Shown one piece after another: positions 9,040-20,100 of a stretch of 64,000 nucleotides of DNA (positions within the stretch are counted from its first letter, which is position 1; every line of letters starts with the position of its first letter). This DNA is from Phylloscopus collybita (Eukaryota; Chordata; Aves; Passeriformes; Phylloscopidae): positions 558,001-622,000 of the forward strand of contig JAJNNQ010000077.1 of NCBI GenBank assembly GCA_027886175.1, read 5' to 3'. The position numbers and the translations under genes are program-made. The notes under the pieces are model-generated. The model saw only the letters and a list, made by a program, of their open reading frames with translations, had not been told where the DNA came from and made no database searches.

Positions 9040-12000
9040 ATGGGGTCGGGGGGCTCCAAAGCGCCGCCGGACCCGGTGAGCAAAATCCCAAAACTCGGGA
9101 ATTTGGTGGGGGGGCGGGGCTGGAATTTTTTGGGAATTTCTGGAGCTGAAATTCCCAAAAAATCCAACCCCCCCCCAGGCCTTTGCGATGATGTCAGACG
9201 ACTCCGACATCGAGGCCATGCGGAAGGAGCTCAAGGAGTTGAGGCAGGTGAGGGAATTTCGGGAATTTTTGTGAATTTTGTTTCCCATTTTTTACCTGAT
9301 TTTTCCAAAAACGCGGGAAATTTTGGGGGAGCAGGGCTGGAATTTTTCGGGAATTTCTGGAGCTGAAATTCCCCAAAAAACCCCAACCCCCCCCCCAGGC
9401 CCACGCGATGAGGTCAGAGTTCAGGATCGCCTTGCGGAAGAAACTCAAAGAGATGGTGCAGGTGAGGGAATTTCGGGAATTTTCGGGAATATTTTTCCCG
9501 TTTTCCAACTTTTTCAAAGCAGGAATTTTTGGAGGGGGCAGGGCTGGAATTTCTGGGGAATTTCTGGAGCTGAAATTCCCAAAAAAACCCAACCCCCCCC
9601 CCCCACCCAGGCCAACACACAGATGTCCAAGTTCTCCATCGCCTTGGTCAAGGAGCTCAAGGAGATGAAGAAGGTGAGAGAATTTCGGGAATTTTCGGGA
9701 ATTTTTTTTCCCATTTTTCCAGCGATTTTTCCTAAATCTCAGGAATTTTGGGGGAGGTGGGGCTGGAATTTTTTGTGAATTTCTGGAGCTGAAATTCCCA
9801 AAAGAAACCAAACCCCCCCAGGCTGACGCGACAACGTCAGAGTTCTGCACCACCTGGATGAAGGAGTTCGAGGAGGTGAAGCAGGTGAGGGAATTTCGGG
9901 AATTTTCAGGAATTTTTTTCCTGTTTTCCCACCGAATTTTCCCAAAACTCGGGAATTTTTGGGGGGCGGGGCTGGAATTTTTGGGGAATTTCTGGAGCTT
10001 AAATTGCCAAAAAACCCCAAAAACCCCCCCAGGCCAGCGCAAGGATGTCAGAGTTCAGGATCGCCTTGCAGAAGCAGCTCAAGGAGATTAAGAAGGTGAG
10101 GGAATTTTGGGAATTTTCAGGAAATTTTTTCCCATTTTCCACTGATTTTTCCCAAAACTCAGAAATTTTTTGGGGGGGTGGGGCTGGAATTCTGTGGGAA
10201 TTTCTGGAGCTGAAATTCCCATAAAAACCCCAACCCTCCCCAGGACAACGCAATGAGGTCACTGTTCTGCATCATCTGGCAGAAGGAGCTCGAGGAGTTG
10301 ATTCAGGTGAGGGAATTTCGGGAATATTCAGGAACTTTTTTCCCATTTTCCAACTAATTTTTTTCAAAACTCAGGAATTTTGGGGGGGGACAGGGCTGGA
10401 ATTTTTTGTGAATTTCTGGAGCTGAAATTCCCAAAAGAAACCAACCCCCCCCCAGGCTGACGCAATGATGTCCGAGTTCTGCACCACCTGGCTGAAGGAG
10501 TTCAAGGAGGTGAAGCAGGTGAGGGAATTTCGGGAATTTATAGGAATTTTTTTCCTGTTTTCCCACTGATTTTTCCGAAAACTCGGGAAGTTCTTCCTTT
10601 TTTTCCTCCAACTTCTGCCTAAATTTCCCCTTTTTTGCCCCAAATTTTTCCGATTTTGCCATTTTTGCCCGAATTATTTTTCCCAAATTGCCCCATTTTT
10701 TATTCTGATTTATCCCAAAATTCTTCATTCTTGCTCCGATTTCTCCGAAATTTCCCCCAAATTTCCCCAAAATTCTTCATTTCCCTCCTAATTTTCCTGA
10801 ATTTCCCTTTTTCTTTGAGTTTCCTCTGCCTTAACCTGATTTTCCCTAAAATTTTCCACCCCAGGAGCCCAGGAGGGAGAGCGGGAGCAGGTGAGGGAAT
10901 TTTGGGACAAAATCTGGGGAATTTGGGGGAAATGGGGGAACATGAAGAGGAAAATGGGAAATTTGGGGGAAAATTGTGAGAAATTGAGGCAAAGATGAAG
11001 AATTTTTGGAGAAATTGGGGCAAAAATGGGGAAGTTTGGAAAAAAATGGGGTATTTGGGAGAAATTGGGGTCAAAATGGGGAAATGTGGGAGAAAATTGA
11101 GAGAAATTGAGGTAAGAATGGGGAAATTGGGGAAAAAATTGGGAAATTTGGGAGAAAGTGGGGCAAAAATGGCAACATTGGGGGAAAATTTGGGAGAAAT
11201 GGAGACAAAGGTGAATTTTGGGAAAATATTTGGGGATTTGGGGAGAAAATTTGGGTTTTTTGGGGAAATCGGGTGATTTTCGGGTGATTTTCAGAAAAAA
11301 TTTTGATTTGGAGAGAAAATGTTGGAGTTTTGGGAGGGAATTTGTGTGGAATTCTGGGAATTTTGAGAACATTTGGGAATTCGGGGAGAAAATTTGGGGA
11401 GCCGGGACAAATTCAGGAATTTTGGAGGAAGTGTTGGGATTTGAGGGGGAAAATGGGGAGATTTTTAGGATTTGGGTATTTGGAGGGGGGGGGGGCGGGG
11501 GGAGGTGGGTTGGGATTTGCTCCTTTCTGAGCCTGGATTTGGAGTTTTTCTGGGATTTTTTGGGCTCTGAGGGATTTTTGGGATTTTTCTGCTCTGGCAG
11601 CTGCATCCGGGAGAGGAAAAGGAGCCAGAGTCCCAAATCCTGGGTTTCCAGCTCTGTATTCGGGAATTCCGGCCCCAAATCTGAGGATTCCATCCCCAAA
11701 TCCAGGAATTCTGACCCCAAATCTCAGGATTCCAGCCCCAAATCCCAGGATTCCGGCCCCAAATCTGGGAATTCCAACCCCAAATCTGGGAATTCCAACG
11801 CCAAATCCGAGGATTCCGGCCCCAAATCCGGGAATTCCAACCCCAAATCCCAGGATTCCGGCCCCAAATCCGGGAATTCCAACCCCAAATCCGAGGCTTC
11901 CGGCCCCAAATCCGGGGATTCCGGCCCCAAATCTGGAGATTCCAGCCCCAAATCTGGGAATTCCAACCCCAAATCCCAGGATTCTGGCCTTGAATCCCAG

Positions 12001-12717
12001 AATTCCAGCTCCAAATCCGGGAATTCAGGCTCCAAATCCAGGAATTCCAGCCCCAAATCCCAGGATTCTGGCCCCAAATCTGGGAATTCCGGCCCCAAAT
12101 CTGGGGATTCCAGCCCCAAATCTGGGAATTCAGGCCACAAATCCCAGGATTCCGGCCCCAAATCTGGGAATTCAGGCCACAAATCCCAGGATTCCGGCCC
12201 CAAATCCAGGAATTCCAACCCCAAATCCCAGGATTCCAGCCCCAAATCTGAGAATTCAGGCCCCAAATCCAGGAATTCCGGCCCCAAATCTGAGGATTCC
12301 AGCCCCAAATCCAGGAATTCAGGCCCCAAATCCGGGGATTCCGGCCCCGAATCCCGGGATTCTGGCCCCAAATCCGGGGATTCCGACCCCAAATCTGGGG
12401 ATTCCGGCTCCAAATCCGGGGATTCCAGCCCCAAATACAAGGATTCTGTCCCCAAATGCGAGGATTCTGGCCACGAATCCGAGGATTCCGGTCCCAAATC
12501 CGTGGATTCCGGCCAAAATTCAGATTTCTGGAGCAAATCTCTGGAATATTTTGAAGAAGTTTGTGAATTTGGGGTGAAATCTGTGGAATTTTTGGTGTTA
12601 GTTGCAGAACACGTGCGGAAACTTCAGGAAGCTTTGGGGATAATTTCGGACAGTTGGGAGAAAATTTCATCGATTCGGAGAAAATTTTCAGGAAATTCAG
12701 GGAGATCTGGGACTTAG
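9040..12717 (+). CDS. Copy 1 of an unrecognised multi-exon gene: myristoylation-type start, repeated helix exons, heptad-repeat tail
   Basis: Exons: 9040-9075, 9179-9247, 9399-9461, 9611-9673, 9822-9884, 10033-10095, 10244-10306, 10456-10518, 10865-10890 and 11601-12717. All introns are GT-AG. The sum is 1626 nt, or 541 residues. Exon 1 encodes MGSGGSKAPPDP, with G2, S6 and K7 fitting an N-myristoylation signal. Seven phase-0 exons (69 then 63 nt) encode short charged amphipathic segments such as IALRKKLKEMVQ. The 26-nt exon brings the last exon into frame. The last exon starts RERKRSQSPKSW, continues with about 41 seven-residue repeats (consensus DSGPKSG) and ends in a non-repeat tail (FWSKSLEYFEEVCEFG) to the stop. 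A membrane-tethered scaffold is one guess. The function is unknown, and I recognise no family. Confidence 0.65.
9076..10518 (+). repeat. Tandem exon-intron units of copy 1
   Basis: Seven units with periods of about 150-220 bp each contain a 63-69 nt exon, a GTGAGGGAATTTCGGGAATTT donor-side intron start, a poly-T/C stretch, an inverted repeat and a C-rich acceptor. Exons differ more than introns in places and always keep the frame. The inverted repeat GGGAATTTC-N7-GAAATTCCC is at 9132-9156 in the first intron. Confidence 0.85.
11650..12535 (+). repeat. 21-bp coding repeat of copy 1, about 41 units
   Basis: The unit GATTCCGGCCCCAAATCTGGG encodes DSGPKSG. The Pro-Lys-Ser core is the most constant part, and the other positions vary among D/N, S/G/N and G/Q/E/R. 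The array is open in several frames on both strands, so long antisense and shifted ORFs here are not evidence of genes. Confidence 0.9.
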
Positions 12718-13390
12718 GGAAGATTTGGGGGAAAATCTGGCAGATTTTAGGGGAAATTTTGGCAATTTTGGGAGATTTGGGGGCGAAACTGCAGAAAATC
12801 CAGGGGATTTGGGGCGGAATTTCTGGGAATTTTGTGATACCGGGGGGATTTTATCAGTGTTATAAATGAAATTTGCCAATTTTGTCAGTGTTATAAATGG
12901 AATTTGTCAATTTTATCAGTGTTATGAATGAAATAATCTGATTTTATCAGTGTTATAAATAAAATTAATTAATTTTATCAGTGTTACAAATGAAATCTGC
13001 CAATTTTATCGCCGAAGGATGAACCTGGATTCAGCCTCTGCTGTATATTTTGTACCATATATTGCTTATACCATAAGTTAGTCTTTATAACCTATAGTAC
13101 AGTAAAACACGAATTATTTTATACCATAGATCAAACATATTAAAAAAAAAAAAAAAAAAAAAGGAAAATAAGAAAAAAAAAAGGAAAAAAAAGAAGAAAT
13201 TTTTTAAATGTATTTTTTTTTCCTGGAAGTGTTTGCTTTTTTTACCTGCGATAAAAAAAAATAAAGCTTGTTGTTTGAGTTAATTTTGTTGGTTTTAAAC
13301 TAATTTTTTATTGGGGTTTTTTTAGGAAAGGAAGGGGATTTTGGGGGGGTCACGTTTATTGCAACCCCAAATTCCCAAAAGATGACCCAA
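12718..13390 (+). repeat. 3' flank of copy 1 with TTATAAATGAAAT repeats and a poly-A tract
   Basis: After the stop come GGGAATTTTGG-like sequence, about five copies of the TTATAAATGAAAT unit (12850-13010) and an A-rich run (13141-13200). AATAAA words near 13259 are candidate polyadenylation signals. No other exon is seen. Confidence 0.6.
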
Positions 13391-13690
13391 AATTACCCCA
13401 AACTACCCCCAAATTGCCCCAATTTCTCCTGAAATGACCCGAAATATTTCCTAAATGACCCCAAACTGACCCAAAACCACCAAAAATTCCCGAAAACTGC
13501 ACCAAAATGTCCAAAAATTCCCAAGAAATGACACAAACTGCCCCTGAATGACCCCAAAATGACCCAAATTTCCCCTAAATGGTCCCAAAATGCCCCAAAA
13601 CTGCCCCAAAATGATCCAAAATTCCCCCAAATACCCCTAAGTGCCCCAAATTTCCCCAAAATCCATGGGTGTTTTCCCCTTATTTGGCCA
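13391..13690. repeat. Degenerate CCCAAAATGACC-type repeat
   Basis: Short words such as CCAAAATGACCC and CCCCAAATTGCCC repeat imperfectly. A related block without the following exon lies at 24290-24840. Confidence 0.7.
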
Positions 13691-13701
13691 TTTCCCTGGC
13701 C

Positions 13702-13936
13702 TCATTTGCATAGGGGGCGTGGCCCAGCCCGCAGGGGGCGTGGCCGGACGGGCGCCTCCTCCCCCAGCAGGGGGCGCAGCTCCTGCTTGGCCTCGCTCTC
13801 GCCCCACAGCTGCCGGGTCCTCCCAGCCGCCAGGTGGCGCTCAGTGGCAGTGCACAGCTGGGCCGGGTCATAGAGAGGGGCAGGGTCCAGGCTGTGGCAG
13901 TTGATCACCGACACCAGGTACTCGGTGTAGTGAGCC
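13702..13936 (-). CDS. Terminal exon of an unrecognised minus-strand gene
   Basis: On the minus strand an acceptor CACTCAG precedes about 77 codons ending at TGA (13702-13704). The reading starts AHYTEYLVSVINCHSLDPAP and includes ERHLAAGRTRQLWGESEA and a Leu/Arg/Pro-rich tail ending PLCK. The exon enters in phase 2, so upstream exons must exist. They are not identified in the repeats above 13937. The sequence looks like ordinary protein rather than repeat, and a homologue is at 5045-5286. Function unknown. The weak point is that only one exon is visible. Confidence 0.45.
13730..13841. promoter_or_regulatory. Cluster of CTCF-like motifs, second unit
   Basis: GCAGGGGGCG near 13731-13740, CCCAGCAGGGGGCGCAG at 13763-13779 and CCGCCAGGTGGCGCT at 13827-13841 match the cluster at 5071-5190 in order, spacing and strand. 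Confidence 0.5.
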
Positions 13937-14480
13937 CTGAGTGACCGCAAGTGACCAGTGAGTGACCACTGAGTGACCGCTGAGTGACCAGTGACCACTG
14001 AGTGACCACTGAATGACCAGAGCCTCGAATTGACTGGAAACTGCCTGGAAACCGCTCAAGAAATTACCCCAAAATGGCCCCAAAGTGACCCAAAAATGGC
14101 CCCAAAGTGACCAAAAAATGGCCTCAAGATGGCCCCAAAGTGACCCCAACGTGACCCTAAGCTGACCAAAAAATGACACAAAGTGACCCAAAAATGACCC
14201 CTGAGTGATCAATGAGTGACCCCCGAATGACCCCAGTGACCAGCGACTGACCCAAGTGACCAAAAATGTCCCAAAATGTCCCAAAATGACCAAAAGTGAC
14301 CCCAAAATGACCGCAAAATAACCTAAAAATGACTCAAAAGTGACCCCAAGTGACCACTGACCCCAAGTGACCCCAAGTGACCCCAAGTGACTAATGAGTG
14401 ACCCCACGTGACCTTAAACTGTCCCAGAAATGACCCTAAACCACCCAAAAATCATCCCAAAAATGACCACAAAGTTACCG
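13937..14480. repeat. GAGTGACC / CCAAAAATGACC minisatellite
   Basis: Degenerate 10-12 bp words continue upstream of the minus-strand exon, as at 5287-5600. I found no exon within them. Confidence 0.8.
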
Positions 14481-14489
14481 CTGAGTTGA

Positions 14490-15310
14490 TAGCCATCAAT
14501 GGTCAGTGATGGCCATTGATGGTCGCTGATGGTTGTTGATGGTCATCAATGGCCATTGATGGTCATTGATGCCCATTCATGGATGTTGGTGGCCCTGGAT
14601 GGCTGTTGATGGTCATTGATGGTCAATGATGGTCAATGATGGTCAGTGATGGTCAGTGATGGTCACTGATGGTCGCTGATGGTCGTTGATGGTTGTTAAT
14701 GGCTGTTGATGGTCATTGATGGCCATTCATGGATGTTGGTGGCCCTGGATGACTGTTGATGGTCATTGATGGTCATTGATGGTCAATGATGGTCAGTGAT
14801 GGTCAGTGATGGTCGCTGATGGTCGTTGATGGTTGTTAACGGCTGTTGATGGTCATTGATGGCCATTCATGGATGTTGGTGGCCCTGGATGGCTGTTGAT
14901 GGTCATTGATGGTCATTGATGGTCAATGATGGTCAGTGATGGTCGCTGATGGTCGTTGATGGTTGTTAACGACTGTTGATGGTCATTGATGGCCATTCAT
15001 GGATGTTGGTGGCCCTGGATGGCTGTTGATGGTCATTGATGGTCATTGATGGTCAATGATGGTCAGTGATGGTCGCTGATGGTCGTTGATGGTTGTTAAC
15101 GGCTGTTGATGGTCATTGATGGCCATTCATGGATGTTGGTGGCCCTGGATGGCTGTTGATGGTCATTGATGGTCATTGATGGTCACTGATGGTTGTTAAC
15201 GGCTGTTGATGGTCATTGATGGCCATTCATGGCCGCTGATTGTCGTTCATGATCATTGATGGCCATTGGTAGACGTTGGTGGTTGCTATTGGCTGTTGGT
15301 AGCCATTCAT
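14490..15310. repeat. Higher-order GATGGTCATT minisatellite
   Basis: A 10-bp base unit is organised into longer units marked by GGATGTTGGTGGCCCTGGAT at 14581, 14731, 14871, 15001 and 15131. These markers are spaced by 150, 140, 130 and 130 bp. Spacing in multiples of ten shows that the longer unit grows and shrinks by whole base units. Confidence 0.85.
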
Positions 15311-15319
15311 GGTGTAATC

Positions 15320-15990
15320 AATCTCTGCTTTAATCAATCTCTAATAAATAATTATCTACTTTAATAAATCCCTAATTAATCTCTGCTTTAATCGATTTCT
15401 AATCAATCTGTTTTAATTAATAAATCCCTGCTTTAATTAATTTCTACTTTAATCAATCTCTGATTTAATAAATAAATACTCACTTTAATCTCTCTGCTTT
15501 AATAAATATATAATCAATCTCTGCTTTATTAAATAAATCTCTGCTTTAATATCTACTTTAATCAATCTCTGCTTTAATCAATCTCTGCTCTAATCAATCT
15601 CTAATCAATCTCTGCTTTAATCAATCTCTAATAAATGAATCTCTGCTTTAATGAATATCCACTTTAATAAATTTCTACTTTAATGAATCTCTAATTTAAT
15701 AAGTAACTATTTAATAAATCTCCACCTCTTTAATAAATATCTATTTCAGTATATAACTGCTTTAATATATATTTAATACATAACTACTTTAATGAATCCC
15801 TACTTAAAATAAGTCTCTAATTTAATAAATAACCTTATGAATCTCTAATAAATAATCTAATAAATATCTACTTTAATCAATATCTAATTTAATACATAAA
15901 TAGTTTAATAAATTTCCAAACAATCTCTACTTTAATCAATCTCTGCTTTAATCAATCTCTGACCAATCTCTAATCAGTATCTATTTAATT
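15320..15990. repeat. AATCAATCTCTGCTTTAATC repeat, inverted relative to 7860-8290
   Basis: Words such as CTTTAATCAATCTCTAATAA are the reverse complement of those before copy 1. The block lies directly before the copy 2 promoter. Confidence 0.8.
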
Positions 15991-16329
15991 GTTTTTTACT
16001 TAAACTTTTATTCCATTTCCATTAAAAATCGCTGAACAAGAGAAGAAGAAGAGAAAATCCCAGGAAATTTGGGAGGAATCGTTGGGAACAAAGGAAAAAA
16101 AAAAAACTGAAGGGAATTTGGGTCAAAAATGGAAACTTTGGGGGGAAACGCTCAGGAATTTGTGTCCAAAGGGGAAAAACAGGGCAAATCTATGGGAATC
16201 GGGGGAAATCCCTGGGAAATGGAGAAAACTGGGCGGAATTGAGGAGATTTGGGTCCGATTTTGGCCGATTTGGAGCAAATTGTGAGGGGATTTGGGGCAA
16301 AATTGGGAATTTTGGACCAAAAACCTCCA

Positions 16330-17100
16330 AAATCTCCTCCGTACGAGACAGCTTTCGGTCAACAGCGGGAAAACCGGATTAAAACGGGGATAACCGGGGG
16401 AAAGCGGTGGAAAATGGGGCTGAAGGCAAAATTTGGGCAATTCTGGTTTTTTTTTTAATCAAAAATCCCTTTTGTTTCCGCGTTTTTGGGTGCCTCGAGC
16501 GGAGGCTCCGCAGACCGTGCTGGGCCGCGTTGCCGTGGAGACAGCGCAACGATCCAATCGGAAGGCAGCAACGCATAGCTGCAGCCAATGGGAGCGCGCC
16601 GGGGGCGGGGCCAGCGGCTCGGCGGGGCCGAAGGTCCTCAGGGCCGAAGGTCGTCGAAGCCGCCGCTGCTGCCGCCTCCGGATCTGCCTCCGCCGGCCCC
16701 TTCTTCGGGGCTCAGGGGACCCGTTAAGGGGGCAGCGCTGTCGCGAGATGGCGTCAGGGCCCCCCCCCGCGCCGTGATGTCACGAGGGGGCGGCGGGGGG
16801 GGGCGGCGGGGCAGCGGCGGCGGCCGAGGGGGGGAACGGGAGCACGGGGACGGGAGAGCCGGGAACGGAGCCTGAGGGCGGCGCCGCCGGGGGACGTTGA
16901 AGCCGGAGGGCAGGGGGAGCGGGGCGGGGCTTAAAGGGGGCGTGGCTTGGGCGCTGCTCTACTCAACGGGAGGGGGCGTGGCTTGGGCGGCCGTGACGTC
17001 ACCGCCGCTTTCCCCATGACGTCACTGCCGCGGCCGCCCATGACGTCACTGCAGGAAAACACCGGATTCCGGGGGTTTTCCCCCCATTAATACCCCCGGG
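16330..17100 (+). promoter_or_regulatory. CpG-island promoter of copy 2
   Basis: Homologous to 8330-9039. It has an X-box GTTGCCGTGGAGAC (16529-16542), CCAAT boxes at 16554-16558 and 16584-16588, GC boxes, and TGACGTCA sites at 16994-17001, 17017-17024 and 17041-17048. The X-box here is closer to the RFX consensus in its second half than the one in copy 1. Confidence 0.65.
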
Positions 17101-20100
17101 ATGGGGTTGGGGGCCGCCAAAGTGCTGCTGAACTTGGTGAGCAAAAACCCAAAACTCGGGAATTTGGTGGGGGGGTGGGCCTGGAATTTTTCAAAAATTT
17201 CTGTAACTGAAATTCCCAAAAAATCCAAAAATCTCCCCCTGGCCAGCGTGATGCCGTCAGACGGCTCCGAGTCAGTGGCCTTTGAGAAGGCGCTTGAGGA
17301 GATGAAGCAGGTGAGGGAATTTCAGGAATATTTGGGAATTTTGTTTCCCATTTTTTAACTGATTTTTCCCAAAACTCAGGAATTTTTGGGGGGTGGGGTT
17401 GGAATTTTTTGGGAATTTCTGGAGCTGAAATTCCCAAAAAAAACCCCAATCCCCCCACCAGGCCCGCGCAAAGAGATCAAAGATCAGGATCACCTTGCAG
17501 AGGAAGCTCGAGAAGTTGGAGAAGGTGAGGGAATTTCGGGAATTTTTGGGAATTTTTTTCCCATTTTCCCACTGATTTTTTTCAAAACTCAGGAATTTGG
17601 GGGGGGGGGGGGCGGGGCTGGAATTTTTTTGGAATTTCTGGATCTGAAATTCCCAAAAAAACCCAAAAAACCCCAAAATCCCAGGCCCGTGCGTTGACGT
17701 CAGACAAATCCGACATTGACATCAAGGCCCTGCGGAAGAAGCTCGAGCAGTTGGAACAGGTGAGGGAATTTTGGGAATTTTTAGGAATTCTTTTTCCCCA
17801 TTTTTTAGCTGATTTTTCCCAGAACTTGGGAATTTTGGGGGGGCGGCGGGGCTGGAATTCTTCGGGTATTTCTGGAGCTGAAATTCCCAAAAAAACCCAA
17901 ACCCCCCCAGACCGGCGCGATGAGGTCAGAGCTCAACATCGCCTTGCAGAAGGAGCTCAAGGAGATGAATCAGGTGAGGGAATTTCGGGAATTTTCAGGA
18001 TTCTTTTTCCTGTTTTCCCACTGATTTTTTTTCAAAACTCAGGAATTTTGGGGGGGTGGGTTTGTGGGGCTGGAATTTTTTTGGATATTTTGGAGCCGAA
18101 ATTCCCAAAAAAACCCAAAATCCCCCCCCAGGCCGGCGCGATGATGTCAGATTACTCCGACATCGACATCGAGGCCTTGCAGAAGTCACTCGATGAGATG
18201 GAGAAGGTGAGGGAATTTCAGGAATTTTCAGGAAATTTTTTTTTTCCAATTTTTTCACCAATTTTTCCTAAAACTCGGGAATTTTTGGGGGGTGGGGCTG
18301 GAATTTTTTGGGAATTTCTGGAGCTGAAATTCCCAAAAGAAACCAAACCCCCCACAGGCCAATGTGATGATGTCAGTGTTCTACATCACCTGGCGGAAGG
18401 AGCTCAAGGAGATGGAGCAGGTGAGGGAATTTCGGGAATTTTCGGGAATTTTTTTTTCCCATTTTTCCAACTTTTCCACCAATTTTTCCCAAAACTCAGG
18501 AATTTTGGGGGGTGGGGGGCAGGGCTGGAATTTCTCAGGAATTTCTGGAGCTGAAATTTCCAAAAAAACCCAAAACCCCCCCAGGACGATGCGATGACGT
18601 CAGACGACTCCAACATCACGTGGAAGAAGCTCAAGCAGTTGGAGAAGGTGAGGGAATTTCGGGAGTTTTCGGGAAATTTTTTTTTTCCCATTTTTCCACC
18701 AATTTTTCCCAAAACTCGGGAATTTTTTTGGAGGGCGGGGCTGGAATTTTTGGGGAATTTCTGGAGCTGAAATTCCCAAAAAAACCAAAACCCCCCCAGG
18801 CCGACATGATGACGTCGGATGACTCCGACATCGACATCGAGGCCTCGCAGAAGAAGCTCAAGCAGTTGGAGAGGGTGAGGGAATTTCAGGAATATTTGGG
18901 ACTTTTTTTTCCCCGTTTTTCCAAATTTTCCACCAATTTTTCCTGAAACTCGGGAATTTTTTGGGGGGTGGTGCTGGAACTTTTCAGAAACTTCTGGAGC
19001 TGAAATTCCCAGAAAAAGCCAACCCTCCCCTCAGGCCGGCAAGATAACGTCCAATGTGTTAGACATCATCATCGAGACCTTGCTGAAGCAGTTCGAGGAG
19101 ATGAGGCAGGTGAGGGAATTCCAGGAATTTTCAGAATTTTTTTTTCCCATTTTTCCACCCATTTTTCCCAAAACTCGGGAGTTTTATGGGGGCGGGGCTG
19201 GAATTTTTCAGGAATTTCTGGAGCTGAAGTTCCCAAAAGAAACCAAACCGCCCCAGGCCGGTGCGAAGACATCAGACAATTCCTGCATGTTCATCAAAGC
19301 CTTGCTGGAGGAGATCGAGAAGTTGATGCAGGTGAGGGAATTTCCGGAATTTTCAGGAATTTTTTTTCCCATTTTTCCACCGATTTTTCCCAAAACTCAG
19401 GAATTTTGAGGGGGGGGCGGCGGGGCTGGAGTTTTTCAGGAATTTCTGGAGCTGAAATTCCCCCAAAAAAACCCAAAACCCCCCCAGACCCATGTGATGA
19501 GGTCAGAGCTCAACATCGCCTGGCGGAAGAAGCTCAAGGAGATGGAGAAGGTGAGGGAATTTTGGGAATTTTTGGGAATATTTTTCCTGTTTTCCTACTG
19601 ATTTTTTTCAAAACTCAGGAATTGGGGGGGAGGGGGGGCAGAGTTGGAATATTTTCAGGAATTTCTGGAGCTGAAATTCCCAAAAAACCCCAAACCCCCC
19701 CAGGCCAACTCATGGATGTCCAAGTTCTACATCGCCTTGCAGAAGGAGTTGAAGGAGATGAGGCAGGTGAGGGAATTTTGGGAATATTTGGAATTTTTTT
19801 CCCGTTTTCCACTGATTTTTTTCAAAACTCAGGAATTTTTGGGGGGGCAGGGCTGGAATTTCTCGGGAATTTCTGGAGCTGAAATTCCCAAAAAAACCCA
19901 AACCCCCCCAGGCCCTTGTGAGGATATTACAGATAAGGATCACCGTGCAGGAGAAAGTCGAGGAGATTAAGAAGGTGAGGGAATTTCTGGAGGTTTTTTT
20001 TCCCATTTTTCCACTGATTTTTCCCAAAATTTGGGAATTTTTTGGGGGGTGGGGCTGGAATTTCTCAGGAATTTTTGGAGCCGAAATTCCCATAAAAAAC

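Noticed and set aside
9179..10518. A BG-type (butyrophilin-like) coiled-coil tail
   Set aside because: BG tails use 21-nt exons and follow an Ig-V domain and membrane span. No Ig-V or membrane exon is present here, and the exons are 63-75 nt.
11465..12670. Long minus-strand ORFs across the 21-bp repeat, and similar ones in copy 2
   Set aside because: The repeat unit lacks stops in several frames, so these ORFs follow from the repeat and have no splice sites or start context of their own.
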